DNA of 64,000 bases. Origin: Chionis minor (taxonomy: Eukaryota; Chordata; Aves; Charadriiformes; Chionididae). The notes under the pieces were generated by a model that saw only the letters and a list, made by a program, of their open reading frames with translations, did no database searches and was not told the origin of the DNA. Each line of letters begins with the position of its first letter. The stretch's first letter is position 1. Location: contig VZSF01000964.1 of the NCBI GenBank assembly GCA_013398295.1, positions 372,001-436,000 on the forward strand, in the 5' to 3' direction. The translations under genes and the position numbers were made by a program. This document shows, in pieces, positions 49,026 to 61,937 of the stretch.

Positions 49026-52000
49026 CTCTGGGTCCACTCACAAAGTGGCCAGGTGCTTGTTCAGAGTCAGGAGAATTGCCAGCAGTCAAGGTCTGAAATG
49101 CCAGCATGTGGAATTCTGGTGTCCACGTCCGGTCCAGAGGGAGGGCGCAACACCCTGCCTGCCTGACACCCCGGTAAAGGGGTGCAGTAAATCGGACACC
49201 GCCAGGTCTCTGCCAGTAGCGGGAATTGCAGATGGACACCTTTGTTTTCTGACAGCCAGGAGGCCTAGGAATATAGGCGCATTTTTGAAATGCATGCAAA
49301 TTTAAATTCTGAAGAGACACACTTGGTTGCCAGAGAAGAGCTGCCTGCCCGCAGCACTGTGCCTTTAAATTGATGCATTCACATTAAAGGGAGACATTTA
49401 AATAATGCAAAGGGGTAAACTAGCTTGAGTTATGTGTGGGTTTAGCTGGGTGACTCTTACTGCCTTTTATGGAAATCTCTCATCTAAAGTCCTGCACAAT
49501 TATCCCCAAGGGCAAGTATTAACCCCATAAAAGAAAGGATATCTACAGTTACACATCAGCCATTACGTATCTGTGTGATGGCTGTGGTTGACTTCGGCCG
49601 AAGATGGTGCTTTATGAGAGCCGATGCTGGTAGCGGGATAACGGGAAGCTGGGCTGGCTTTATTCACAAAAGAGAGGGAAACTCTTCAGGCAAAGCGATT
49701 AACCCATAGCACTAATTAAGCGTTCGCATCATTCTGCAATAATGAGACGCCATTCATAAAGGAAGGAGAAAAAAAAAAACACCAAAAAAAAGAAAAGGAC
49801 CTGTCGTGACCTCATTTTGGAAGGCCGTGAGCCAGACTCTGCTCTGGTGGGGCGGAGGGGGCTCAGCGAGGCTCCAATGTGTTTTGCCGCGGAGCCGGGG
49901 CAGAGTATGGCCTTCTTTCCATGAGTGCAAAGTCACAGTCCCAGGCCTCTTTGTCACCTCCCCGCCAGCGATGCTGCCCTAGGAGGACAACATCCGGCTC
50001 GGGGGCAGGGGCTGTGACCCTCCTGCGGTGGCCAGCAGGGCTTGGTCTCTGCTTTGGTGGCACCTTTGGGGCTTACAGAAGGGGCCATATAAACTGATGG
50101 TTAGTAGAGCAGGCTTGTGAGAAAGTTGTTTATTGATTGAAGCACTGTATAGAGCAGTGAGTTAGCATTGCATTAGCTGGTGTGTGACTGCCGTTCTCCT
50201 GCGGGCTGCCTGCCCATAGCCAGAGCTGCCAAATCTTCCGTGGATTTATTAATCAGGTGATGTCACAAGTCCAGGCCAGTATGTCTGCACTGGCCTCGGT
50301 GCCTGTCAGAACCGATCTCTGGAAAAAAAAACCACACCAAAACCCCGCATGTGCAATGGGAGTAGTGAGCCACAGCCTGCTGTAAGGTGTGCGCCCAAGT
50401 CTTTGGGCATCCCCATCCCGCTCTGCCCCTCGGGAGAAGCACTGGCCTCGGCAAACCGCTCTGGAGCTTGTCGGGGAGCCACTGTGTCCACACGCGTAAC
50501 ACCACATAACAGCTCCTAACCTCAGAGAGCAGCAGTGCGCTTTCCTGAGGTAGGAACAAAAGAAAAATACCGAAGCTGGTTGAAGACGCAAAGCGAAACT
50601 TAAGGAGGGATGAAGCTGTAAGGAAGCCCCTGAGCGCTAGCCAGGACATCGCAGCCGCAGCAACGTCCTGCTGCACCTGGGGAGGGATCTTCACAACCAC
50701 CTGGCTGCATGCTTGTCCAAAACATGGAGGGTAGAATTCTCTGTACAGGGTTGTTGAGGCTTTGGAGAGGTGGGAGCTTTGGGTATGAGCAGTAGCCTTT
50801 GGGTATCAGCGGTACCACTTATCTTCCGGAGGAGCCAGCACCTTGCTTTTTGCTGTGGCTTTTCGCAGCCCTGGGGTTAGAGGCCAAAAACGTAGAGCAG
50901 CAGTAACACTGACTGCAGATCATTTTGAACCCTTGTGTTTCATATTAACTCACTTTCTGTTCTCATTAATTAAGAAGTCGCTTTCTGTGATAGATTGAAC
51001 TCAATCTGCCTCTTCCATTCTTTTTTCTGTATTTCTTCACAACTTTTTATTTTTCAGGAGGTAAAAACAGACAGAAATGTGTAATTACCAAAAAAAATAA
51101 TAATTCTTTGAACTTATAAAATGCAGGTTGCTTAAATTATGCAGTTAAAGGATAAAGAAAATCACAGAGCAATTTTAACAAATTGCCCTTAACTGGATTG
51201 CACAAACAAACCTCTCATAAGAAATCTTAGAAAGGTGTGTTTGAGGGTGTAATCTTAGCTTGTGGCTAAGTGGAGTTAAACTTGTTTTTCAAGTTGGTTG
51301 TGTATAACTTTCTCATGCTAAAGATTGTGAGCATTCCAGAAGGAAAACAGTTCATGTGTAGCAGGGGTTTGATGGTAAATGTTGATTATTTCCAGTAATT
51401 CTGGCCCCTGGTCCACGTACAGTACTTTACACAGTGACTTTCCTTTTGATCTGTATTCTTGTCGGCTGAGTTGTAAAATACACGTGTGTGTATATTTTTA
51501 TGAAATAGTCTTGATGTTTGCAAGTAGTGAAGTTTTCAAATGAATCTGGATGTACTAGATCAGGCACAGTCCACTCATACTTCCAAATATAATTCCCTGC
51601 CTTGTCAGATGCAAAGCAATTTGTGAATTTTGCATGCGTGAAATAGTGTCATAGCCCCAATTCCTTTTTTTCAGTAAACATCACTACCCCAGTGTCAGGT
51701 CCCAGAAACCTGTGCTGTTTCTAAATAGTTTTGTAGGATGGCCAGCAGGCTTATTCCAATGTTTATAACTTTTTTTCCAGCATATACCATTTTTGTTGGT
51801 ATTTCTGTAGTATATGCAAACTAATGTAAATATTAGAAGAATTACAATGTATGTATGTAGGAAAGCATGATACCTGCAAAACCTTTCTGTACAACAGCCA
51901 AGCTTATGTACATAAGAGAATTGTTGATGGTCTATTACAGTTTAATTTGTTAATGAAACAAGATGGACTGAGCTCCTACTACACCTCTTTGGATGTTTGA

Positions 52001-53093
52001 GGCTAGGCACAATTAATTTATTTGTACTGTCTGTGTAGGCGTATGCCAGCTAATGTACTGTAAGAGCTTTTATCTTTATGTTCATAATGAAGAGGGGCAG
52101 GTTTTTGGCAACTAGACAAGGATTTTCTGATGACTCATCCTCTCTGGATTGTAAAACACTTTCTTGTAAAATCAAAAAAGAAAAGTAGTTCCTATTAGAA
52201 GTGGGCTCAACCAGAGTAGTTTGTCCTTCACAGTCAAGCTGCGAAGCAGAAAGAAGAAAGTCTTACCAGCTTTTGTTTGTTTTAATTGTAACTGGACCTC
52301 TGCTGAAAAAGAAATCGTATTATTTCAGAGGATGTTCTCATATAAGGTATTAAAGCACCTTTGGAGTAAATATGCTGTAGGTTGCGTTGTCAAGTACCTT
52401 AGTTTATGCCCCATTGCCACTACACTGGTATTTTGATCATCTTGGCAATGCACTGGACGTTTAGTTAAGTTGGAGTAGACCTCCTCCAACAGTAAGTTGT
52501 ACAACTTGCTTGGTTTGTGCTATTCACCTCCCTGCTATCTAGGAAGAAATGCGGAGTTCAGGATTTGGTAGAAGCTGGAACAGGAGCTGGGTGTGAGTAT
52601 CAGAGTGTAGAGCTAAAACCATTTCAGTTTAACATTTAGTATTGCTTTCTATTTAAATGGCATATTAATTAATGCCAGTATCAGATAAGCAAGGAGTATG
52701 CTCCATGTTGCTGCTAATGTGGAAAAGTATGAACATGGACTAGGGACCCTAGTAATAAACAAGTAAGAATAATTGGAATGCGTGAGTAATCTACTTTATT
52801 TAGCTGTGAGGGGAGAAATAATACTTTTAATGAAAAATTGTCATCATTATTTTACCTCATAGTCCCTGTGCATGTTTTTATGCATGCACACTCCTGTAAA
52901 CACTGCCTCCCACTCAGGAATTTGATTTTTCTCTCTGTGGGAGAAATAGGAGAGTTTGGGCAGCAGAGGGATATCCATTAATGAACTCCCTCAGTCCGTC
53001 TTTGCGCTCCGTCACAATACTTTTCCTGAATGACTTCTTGGATGATGAAGCTGCTGCTCCCTCTTATTAAGGTGATGTTTATGCAATCCAGAG
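49026..53093. other. Non-coding sequence with GC patches
   Basis: GC-richer patches occur at 49,100-49,220, 49,790-50,060 and 50,350-50,520 with moderate CpG, but none is long enough to call a CpG island. An A-rich tract occupies 49,768-49,797. Overlapping frames occur on both strands at 50,253-50,700. From 50.9 kb the DNA is AT-rich, with no gene visible. Confidence 0.55.
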
Positions 53094-53165
53094 TGGATTA
53101 ATTTAAATCACTGATTTTAATCGCAATTTAAATCAACAAGCAGAGCACTTTGATTTAAATAATTA
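53094..53165. repeat. ATTTAAATC palindrome cluster
   Basis: ATTTAAATCA at 53,101, AATTTAAATCAA at 53,125-53,136 and TTGATTTAAAT at 53,150-53,160 recur, with a degenerate 'tgattttaatc' between. The second and third form an 11-bp perfect inverted repeat around a 13-base spacer. Clusters of GATTTAAATC are, as I remember, a dispersed repeat type in sauropsids; I cannot name the element. The palindrome also resembles AT-hook or homeodomain target sequence. Confidence 0.6.
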
Positions 53166-56100
53166 AGTGTAATCTTGTTTTGCGTTTTTGCTTTCCAGTT
53201 ACTTTCCTAAACAAAGGCTTAGTTTTATTGGTCAATATCATTTGCTAACCAGAGCTGTTTGTTGTACACAATTGGGTTGCTCTAAAGACACGTGTACCGC
53301 TTACATACTTTTGCTCACATTCTAAATTTTTACGTCGTTCTTCTGCTAGAAAATGGCGAATCACATTTCTTAACAGAAATAATAGGTCTTTTTAATCCCA
53401 TGTGATTCACGTGTAGCAAATTGTTGTTGTTTGAATTCAATTAAAATACACAAAAGTGCCATTTCAAGACTGCTTTAGAAGTTTAACTATGTTTGATGCT
53501 CTGGCATACAAGGCAAAAATTTACACTGGAACATGTGCTTTTAAAACTGATCTGTTACAGAAATCTAATATCTACAGCTAGTGCATTGTGCTCATTATAT
53601 AGTGCTGATTGTTTCTGGACACCCAGTAATGCAAATTTTTTGAACTACTTGAGTAGTCTATCATTGCACATCTCAGTTTTATTCATGAATGGAAAGAGGA
53701 AAACAAACTTTACTGCTTTCTGAATTCCTAATTGTTTTCCTAACTTACAATGAACTAATTATAAACTGAGCTAGCTGAAAATCAAGAAAACTGTTGCAGA
53801 AAAAAATAGCTTTGGAAAAAATCAGGGTAAAGCCTCAACTAACTGTTTTAGATGCCTAGGCAGTGAAAGCTATGCATTCAATGGATTAGTTTTATACAGA
53901 AAAAATAACAGATTGAATAGTGACACACATACAGCTTCAATATAACATAAAATCCAGTGAACATTTTTTAAAAGGTTTAGAATAAGATAAAATGTAATAG
54001 GTTATCATAACTTAATGGTTTTATATAGAAAGAGAAAAAATGCACTCAATGGAAGGACCTGTATTTTAATAACATATATTATGCTTCTTTTAACTACAGG
54101 TTTTTATATGCATACTGGAACACTCCTTATCTGTCAGTTAAAAATTAAGATCCCTGTTATTTGTACCTTCACACCTATCTAAGTTTCATGACATTTTTGG
54201 CAACAGATTGCTGACTGTGGCAGTCAATCTGACTTTAATGTTTTTGCTCATTAGAAGCATCATGGTCTGTATTCGTAAATTAGTGCCAGGGAGTTGTAGG
54301 TGGAGTCACAGAACAAAAGATTAAAGGATTATATATTCTTAGCCACTATACTGGAGCACATGAATTAGTGGGTCATAGCTACCACATAGATGTTAACACC
54401 TCCATTCACAGAATAAGAAGGGTGATTTAAGGATTTGATGGGAAGTATTTAAATTGTAAATTTAGATTCATTTTGCTCTAAATGAGAGAACAACAACTAA
54501 ATCTAGATAATATGCACTCCAAAGCATTATTTAAATGTTCCCTTCCCTTATGATTACTCATAAGAGGACCTTTAAGACAGCAGGTCTGTAATACAGCACA
54601 TGGGAATTGCAGCGTTTCGGATCATCAGGGAAGTTGCACGCTGGAGATGGGAGCTTGCTCAGTTTAAGATGTCTGAATTTCCTTCTTTTTCTTTCCTAAT
54701 TGTAGATTTTTCTCCTCTGATAGCGTAGCTAGGGAGTGGGAGGTTGATTAAATTTAATTCTGATTTATCTGCGTTCAGTCATGTTATCTCTTAAAATGTG
54801 TCTCTAAAGGTTAACAGTCCTTTGGCATTTTCATCTTTGCTTTCCTACCCTGAAGGAAAACTTAGTGGCTTGCATGTCTAGGAAGTCAAAGATAGCTGGT
54901 TGTATTTTTCCATATCGACAAAGTGATATTATATCTGGCTTCATATCTGCTCCTGGAAAATTTTTTAGGCTTAATGTTTAATTTCCATATGCTTAAAAGG
55001 GAAAGTTGTTAAATCCCAAGAGTTTCATTTCGCTTCGCCTGTGGGCAACTTATCAGTCAAGGAAAGGTCCGATGTGCCGCACAAGCCCGTTTTGTGTTTT
55101 GCTTCCTGCCCCACGCAGTGTGGAATAAAAGCTCGCGACAAAAGGCAGCGTTGTGGGTGCACGTGGTGCCTTTGTGGTGAGGTTGAGGGGGACGGTGACG
55201 GATGCACGCGGGGATGCTGACGCTGCCGGCTCTGCCTGGAGCCTGCCAGACAAAGTCCCCTTCCCTGACTCTCTGCAGCAATCAACGGGTGGGCCTTACT
55301 AGTCCCACCAACCTTGAGCTTCCAGTAAGTAAAAATAACCAATGAAGCACCACCTGGGACTTGATAGCCCAGTACCTTTATCAGAGGCAACCTCAGGCGT
55401 CACCCTGTAGTGATCTGTGCTCCCCGGTTTGTGAGTTTTGCAGAAATACCAGACATCTGTGACATGTTCTGAATAGATCTTTCCCTGTGAGGTTTTGGGG
55501 TTTTTACCTGAAAAGAAAGGAAAGGCAAATGAACTGAATTGGGGGGGGGAGGGCGTTTTTTTCTCTCCCAGATGAGATGATCTGGTTTCTTTCATGACGA
55601 TTTTTTTTTTTTTTTTTAAGTAGAATTCCAGCAGCCTTCCATAAGAAGACAAAATATTTCTGGAATGCAACACCTGCGCAAAGAAAATGAATTACCTTGT
55701 GCCAAAATCGTTCAGTAAATGCTGTGTTGTGTGGGTAACTTGACAAAAGTTTTGCAGCAAACCATAAACATCTGCAAAACATTTGAAAATCTGGCCCAGA
55801 CTTGGGGCTGCTTGAATTCTATGGCATTTGTAATAATTTACTGTTCCACAATATGTAATTATTTGTGTGCACCTTAGGACTAATTTTCTTGGCAAGAGTA
55901 GAAAAAGGTCTATTTCATTAAAGATGTAAGGATGACTGATATTCTTTACCTGTATGACTCCAGGATCCATGCGTTTATCTTTTACTTCTGGAATGCATTT
56001 ACTTGTCCCTGTACACCTGCCTATGCGTCATGGATAGAAATGGGAAAGGGATAGCGAGTCCAGCCCAAACTGTAGACATTTTTCTTCCTTGGGGAAGCGC

Positions 56101-56259
56101 TGGGAGGATTGAAGCCATTCAGCTAGCTTTGTTCAGCTGAGCTGAACTTTGAAAAAAAACAAAACCCCACACCATGTGTGCTTTTAGTGAACTCTGGGCC
56201 TAATCCTAAATCTTTTGAGTTCAGTGACAGGTTAGAGTGTCCAAGAAGTGAATCATCGG
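53166..56259. other. Non-coding sequence
   Basis: AT-rich to 55.0 kb. At 55,040-55,240 there is a short CpG-bearing patch with overlapping minus-strand frames. Homopolymers (G9 at 55,541-55,549 and T17 at 55,601-55,617) follow. A minus-strand donor-like site lies at about 55,946 ('tctttacctgtatgac'). No exon is convincing. Confidence 0.55.
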
Positions 56260-56450
56260 CTGTATGCTAGCTGCAGCCATGACGCCACGCGGGGCATTGT
56301 CCTCCTCAGCCCGCTCGTGTAAGTGAGTGAGTAAGTACGGTCTCCAGCAGGAGTTTCGGCTCGGGCAGGTTCGGCAGTGCGCCGCGCGGAAAGACCAAAA
56401 GGGCTGACGCTTTTCTTCTGGGGAGAGCACGCGGATGGGTGGTTTCATCC
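56260..56450. promoter_or_regulatory. Small CpG-rich patch
   Basis: About 190 bases hold many CpG dinucleotides ('atgacgccacgcgggg', 'ggttcggcagtgcgccgcgc', 'gcacgcggatgg') in otherwise CpG-poor DNA. It is shorter than a standard island. It could be a minor promoter, an intragenic enhancer or a residual unmethylated element. No associated exon is recognised. Open frames on both strands overlap here (56,221-56,762). Confidence 0.35.
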
Positions 56451-56774
56451 CGCAGTTCTTGCCTCAGCTTCCCCAAGTGCCCAGCATCTGCACTCGGTGC
56501 CGGATTTCTCAAGACCTCAGCTTTCTGGAAGGCACCTAAAGAAGGGTCAGGTTTTGAAAAGAGCTTAGCGCCCAGGCTGCCCGGCTTTTCAGCAGATCTG
56601 GCACCAAGTGCCAGTGCTGAGCCTCTCTCTGCAGAGATGCTGGGAAGAAGGCTGCCTTCCCACACGCCGTGCCGGGACAGTACTGTTCGCTTTACAGGGG
56701 CTCGCAAAACATTGTTAAAGAGAACAAATAGCAACAGGGAAAACCAGAAAAATCTGTTTTAACAGATCCTGGAT
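56451..56774. other. GC-moderate non-coding sequence
   Basis: Continuation of the overlapping open frames of the preceding patch (+ frame of 107 codons, 56,439-56,762; minus frame of 142 codons, 56,306-56,734). Neither begins or ends at splice-like sites and neither is recognisable. Confidence 0.5.
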
Positions 56775-56800
56775 GGGGGGTGGGGTGGAAGGGGGGTGGG
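56775..56800 (+). other. Canonical G-quadruplex motif
   Basis: G6, T, G4, TGGAA, G6, T, G3: four G runs with loops of one, five and one base fit the standard G3+N1-7 pattern. It lies 3' of the small CpG-rich patch, with AT-rich DNA downstream. Confidence 0.75.
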
Positions 56801-59800
56801 AGGCTCCTTTCCCTTTTTAAAGATTCAGTTCAGGCATTGTCAGAAGAAATAAATAAAGCAACATCATTTAAAAGCTTTTGGAACAATAGTCTCTTCCACT
56901 TCCCTCCCTCATTGTAGAGCCCTGGGCCCAGCTTTTGTTTATTTTGTACTGCCAGCCTCATGGTGCCGGATTGGTCGGTGTCTGATTTCATTCCTATGGG
57001 TGATGTCAAAAGCTGACCCAGAAGTTCTCGGCAAGTTTGCTTTTAGCTTTTAATTGTTGTTTTTGTGCGTGTATCCGTGTGCACAAGAGTACTTTTCGGT
57101 CCTAGGAGGATTCTGTTACAGCCTGAATACTATTCAGCTGCAAAACTAATAAGGAATAGTATTTGTGTCAGGAACTGGCACAGCTTATTTCCTACAACTA
57201 CTAGGAATAGCAAGCCATTCAGGCACAGTGAAATTATGGAAGTTGTAATTAGTATTAATTATAGTTCTCGTATTGCCATAAGACATAAAAGGAAATTCAA
57301 AATCTGTATGAGAACTTCATAACACATAACTGAAAATCAGGATGATTAGTGAGAAAGGCTGATTTCACATTTGTATGTAACACTGCTACCAATCTTCTTT
57401 TTATAGCTGTACTAGAACCGTAACACTAATCTTTATTTAATATAATTTTTATCGGTTGTCAAACTGACAATTTAAATACCAGGTTCTCACAGAGGTGTGG
57501 ATACCTCTGACAACAATAGTCAATGTTTATTTTTATAGAAAAATAAGCAGTCTTTAAGGGGGGTTTTTTGTGCTCTATCTGCAAATATCCTATCTCTGTT
57601 AAATTTTGTTTTCCATTTCTCTGGCCTTAACACTTGGATATTTTTCCTTCAGCAGCCTCTGACCCTCTCCTGTGTTTCTTTTTGTTAGATAAGTAAAAGA
57701 TGAGCGTTACTTTATAAGGACATAGTTTCATACCCTTGTCGTCTGTTAGAGTACAGTCAAGTTGCTTGTATAAACATGAACAGTTTTGCTTACTTTTCAA
57801 TTTATTCGAATGCCAATGTAAGGTTCTTGAGTCACGTGTGTGCCCTCCCCCCTGCCCCTTTCTGTCTCTTCATCCCATTGCCTCTAGGGAACCGTGTTGT
57901 ACAACATCTTGCGCACGTGTAGTAGGAGTGTGTAACTAGTTCCATAAGGAAGCTATATTGATGCTCCGTATTGCACAAGAAGGTGTGTTTAACCTCTCCC
58001 ATTACAGAAAATACCATGTTACGGTCTGGAAGAACATTGTAAAATTACCTTCCCTGTCTGTCTCTCCGTATATATATGTCTATGGTTTTGGCAAAGGTCT
58101 GTTGCTGTGTCAGATTTCACCGTTGATTTGAATTTTATTTAAAGAGAATGAAACATCCCTCCAGCTCTGCGATTCTGCATCCAGCAAAACATGCCTCTCT
58201 TTCCTGCCCGTAATCTTTTTTTTGAATTGTCAAGGCAAGCAGAATTTTTGCCCTGAGTTTCCTTGGAAGCAGGACACTTAGAGAAATTTGGATGCTTCAG
58301 AAATAGTACAATGTAAAGAAGAAATGCGAGGCTTCAGTACTTCTCAGCTAAAGAGAACTCATTGCAGAGATTCAAGCATGTTATTTCCATGCCTGTGCCT
58401 TCTGTTTATGTTCATGAAGGGTGCCATTCATTTAGGGAAGTCGGTAGAAAGCCCACCAAAGCATCCAAGGGCTGACACTCCAGAAGCTGGCCAGTGGGTC
58501 GCATTGTGAGGTTGTTCGGTCTCCTTTCCCCTGGCTGGCAGCAGCTTGCGTTACTGCTGGGGGCTGGGGCTGGCCTCGCCGCTCATCCCGGCCCCTGCCC
58601 GGCCCAGCTGCAGCCTGTGTCCCAGCTTCGCCTCCCAGGTGCTCCGTTGTTTTACGAGCGGCTACTTCTTAGAAGACAGCCTCCCTCATCTTCACTGGCC
58701 GAAGGCAAACGCTACAGCACAAGTGACATGAGCTTTACAAAGAATTTGTTAGCTGATGGTGCCCCCAGCTTGGGTGGAAATGTTAAGAAGGAAAAATGAT
58801 TTTTATCTGCATTCTGAATCTGTTTTAAATACTGTGCTTTTTATGATTTCCATATGATTCTTGGGGATTTTAACATCAAAAGACCCAGATTATCCTAATT
58901 GGTGTAAGAGGTTGGAAAGGTTTTCTTCATGCTGGACTTAAATAGGGTTCCAGCTTGGCTGCTTTTGCACTGGCTTAGTCCTTTTGCGACATAAAAGCCA
59001 CTTGCAGTTAAGCAGATTCTCCCATTTTTGTTTAATAAACTGAAATAACTATACTGTTAAGTATTAAAATGCAGAAACATCATGCATTTTTAAAGCTTCC
59101 AGAAATAGCCTACAATGCATTGCAGAAATTAGTGAAGCCATACTTGTAATGAAAAACATTTGGTAATGGACTTTGGATCAGTTAGTAGGCTGATTTACTG
59201 CCTGTCCTGTGCTTTCCCTCCTATCCATAAACTATCACTTACAGATAGGAACAGTGAGGATTTTTTGGAAACTTTTTTTGAGGAGTGAGGAAAGCCCCCT
59301 AGATTTAAAAGGGCAGTAAATAGCTCTGTATGGTGTTGCTCCCGATGATTACTTTCCCTGTTTAGCAGAAAACCACCCTTTTATCTTGAGGGTAGTTTTC
59401 CTACAGAGAGAGAGAGCACAGCCGGGTTGCTGCTCCCGTACAATGGGCGTATCTCCACCGCACAGATGGCTGGGCTCGGGGCTGGTACCTGGCCGGCGCT
59501 CAGCCACCACCTGGTGCCGGGAGCGTTCCCGCTGCAGAACCCTGCCAGCCCCTCGCCCCGTCCCTGGGGTTGAGTGCCAGGCTCTGGAGATGTACCCCGT
59601 GCTGTGGGATGTGCTGCGCTGGCAAAAGGTCCCCCCTGCTTTGGGGCAGACCAAAAGAGCCAGAGAAGAGTCCAGATCTGCTGTATCTCTCTGTGTTTTT
59701 GGCTTTGCACCTTGGAACAATGATTGCGTGCTCCTCCACGAAGTGGGTTAGAAACCTTGCCTCCCTCTGGTAGCTTGACGTCGGCATGTAAATGTGCATT

Positions 59801-60125
59801 TGAGAGGTCATAATTTCTTCCTGGTGAATTATTAGGTAAACACTTGAGGTAAAAGTATGCTCTGCTGCTTCAGCAGTTGCTAAGAGTCCCAAGATGCAGA
59901 TTTTTCCCCTTACCCCTTTTTCGTTCTGCCATATCTGCTGAAAGCAGTTTACGTAAACTACGGTTAGCCTGCTCGCTACTAGCAACAGCCTCTTGAAAAA
60001 CTGGGCACCAGAATTTGTTTTGGGGCTGAAAACATTGCTTTCCTCCTAATGTATTTCTTTGTGCTTTTGAATAAAATTGCAAGCAAAAGAATAGAAAAAA
60101 ACAATAAATGGGGGAGTCAAGACAG
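56801..60125. other. Non-coding sequence with GC-rich patches
   Basis: AT-rich apart from GC-rich patches at 58,530-58,690 and 59,430-59,650. Both are open in several frames on both strands (58,494-58,799 plus; 59,349-59,985 minus up to 161 codons; 59,386-59,751 plus). Mutual overlap and lack of any family resemblance argue against coding. No repeat family is seen. Confidence 0.55.
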
Positions 60126-60199
60126 GCATCTGTGCATGCAAGTTAGATTTTCAGCATTTAAAGCATCTGTGCATGCAAGTTAGATTTTCAGCATTTAAA
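60126..60199. repeat. Perfect 37-bp tandem duplication
   Basis: Copies at 60,126-60,162 and 60,163-60,199 are identical. Each begins 'gcatctgtgcatgcaagtta' and ends 'ttttcagcatttaaa'. Zero mismatches imply a recent duplication, or an assembly error of the same type as at 25.2 kb but without an N. Confidence 0.92.
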
Positions 60200-61625
60200 T
60201 AACTACTTGTTTTGTTGTGCTTTAGCTTCTAAGCTATCTCTGTAAAACATTTACATGTTTGGCTTTAATCGCACCCTTCACTAAATGTTTGCTTTGCCCA
60301 TGAAACAAAGCCATCCTTAAGACTGTAACGAAACCATTAGTTAATGTTCATTTTAAAAAAAAAAGCAAAAGCCAAAATTAAGTTAAATGTTCAAACATCA
60401 ATCAAGAATGAAAATAATAGCAGAGTTTCTAACGTGGCGATCTCAGTGCAAATCTTAAATAGAGTCTGCAATGTTCTCTGCAGTTTTTAACTGATTTTGT
60501 CTTCTGCGACCACAGGTCTGAGGTCACAGCAGTCTCCTGATGTGTCTAACAAGAGACAGTTTTTATTATCTGCATACTGTTCTTTTTATTTCTGATTTCC
60601 ATCTCGTGGTGCGGAGTTACCAGACTATTCCTGGAGTTATCTAGGTATTTACTTGCATGTTCGAAACTTGCTTTTTCCTTCCCAGGAAGGTAAATCATTG
60701 AAAGGAAAAGAGTACCAGATAGAAATAGATAATTTATATAGCAGAAAAAGTAGAAATTAAAAAAATAAAATAAAGTCGAATCCTACAGTCCTTTATGCAA
60801 CAACCGTCTTCAAGAATGGAAAAAAGAGTGGAGTGGAAAAGCAATTGGAATTTATGTGAAACCCTCAGTGGGCACATAGACACAGATAAAGATTCAGTGC
60901 TAAATGCCTGGAAAGAACATTTCCTAATTTTTGCCCAAAGAATAGTTGTTTGCAGAACTTAGGACATTAAAATTGTGGGAGAAAGACACTAGAAAGATGA
61001 GAAAGGAGAAGATGCAGGGATACAGATACTCTGATTTTGGCATGTTTTTATAGAAAAGGTTTTTACTTAATAGCAAAATGCTGTGTACACAGTTCCAAGT
61101 CCCTGGGAAAGAAATCTTAAAGTTGTACTGTGAGACAGAAAAGACTGACACAATTTCAGAAGTCTTAGTGAGCTTATAAAGCATGCCTGGGAAAGTCCCT
61201 CATGCAAATCATTCATAATCACGTCTGTCCAATTGTAAAAGCCAAACTCCCTGAAAATCACAGCAACTTTGTTGGACTAGGATCTAGAAATTAAATATTC
61301 TGTGCTCCACAGTGAGCATGATGTCACTGACAAGATCTGACGCTTTCTTTGCTTTGCAGGATTAAACTCATTGTATTTTCCAGCTGTGCCTGAATGTGTG
61401 TATGTATTTGTTTTTCCTTTGTTCCTTGATATTCCTGTGAAATCGGTCCGCATATTAAGGAAAATCTTTATGCGTTGCCAACACCATGTGCCTCGATAGC
61501 CATTTCCTGGGCCGAGCGGAGGTGGGGCCGATGGGAAGGCCCTTCGTGTGGGGTATTGTGTGCGTCTTGGGCTGCTTTTCAAAACTGTTGTATCCTCTGC
61601 TGAGTTCACACTGAAACTCACTGAA
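60200..61625. other. AT-rich non-coding sequence
   Basis: No exon or repeat family recognised. The 60,420-60,660 stretch is complex and homopolymer-poor, so it is a possible conserved element. A 135-codon minus-strand frame (61,277-61,684) overlaps the next entry and shows no known features. Confidence 0.55.
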
Positions 61626-61937
61626 TCATTCAGGATCAACTCTCCCTGACCCACAGCGCCTAGCACCACACGTCTCCTGTCCAAATTCTTCCACTGTTAG
61701 ACAGTTTATGCCGTCAGCCCTGACTCGCTGCCGGTAGTCCTTTAGAAGCTTCATTACCTGAGTGAGAAGAGAGAAGAGGCCAGGCATGCGATACTGCAAG
61801 CCAAGGTGCCCTTCCCCTACTTGGAGTATGCTGAAAGCCTGAGAAAGCCGGAGGGGAAGGTTTTCTGCCAGCTCCTGACTGATGTAGTGGAGGGTGCAGG
61901 GCAACAAGATGCCACTTGTGGCTTCCTTAATCTGCAT
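61626..61937 (-). other. Open frame of 103 codons, unknown
   Basis: This minus-strand frame starts at a true ATG (61,935-61,937) and runs 103 codons. Its composition is more protein-like than its neighbours: segments such as LRLSQAFSILQVGEGHLGL, FSLLTQVMKLLKDYRQ and DGINCLTVEEFG suggest amphipathic helices. A minus-strand donor-like site ('cactcag|gtaatg' in that strand) lies inside it at about 61,761. I recognise no family. It could be a degraded retrocopy or transposon-derived fragment, an exon, or chance. There is no upstream promoter and no clear acceptor. Confidence 0.2.

Noticed and set aside
48835..49320. 161-codon minus-strand frame
   Set aside because: It contains a 35-bp tandem duplication that is not a multiple of three yet stays open, and resembles no known protein.
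59500..59985. 161-codon minus-strand frame
   Set aside because: It overlaps other frames on both strands in a GC patch. No splice sites or domain.
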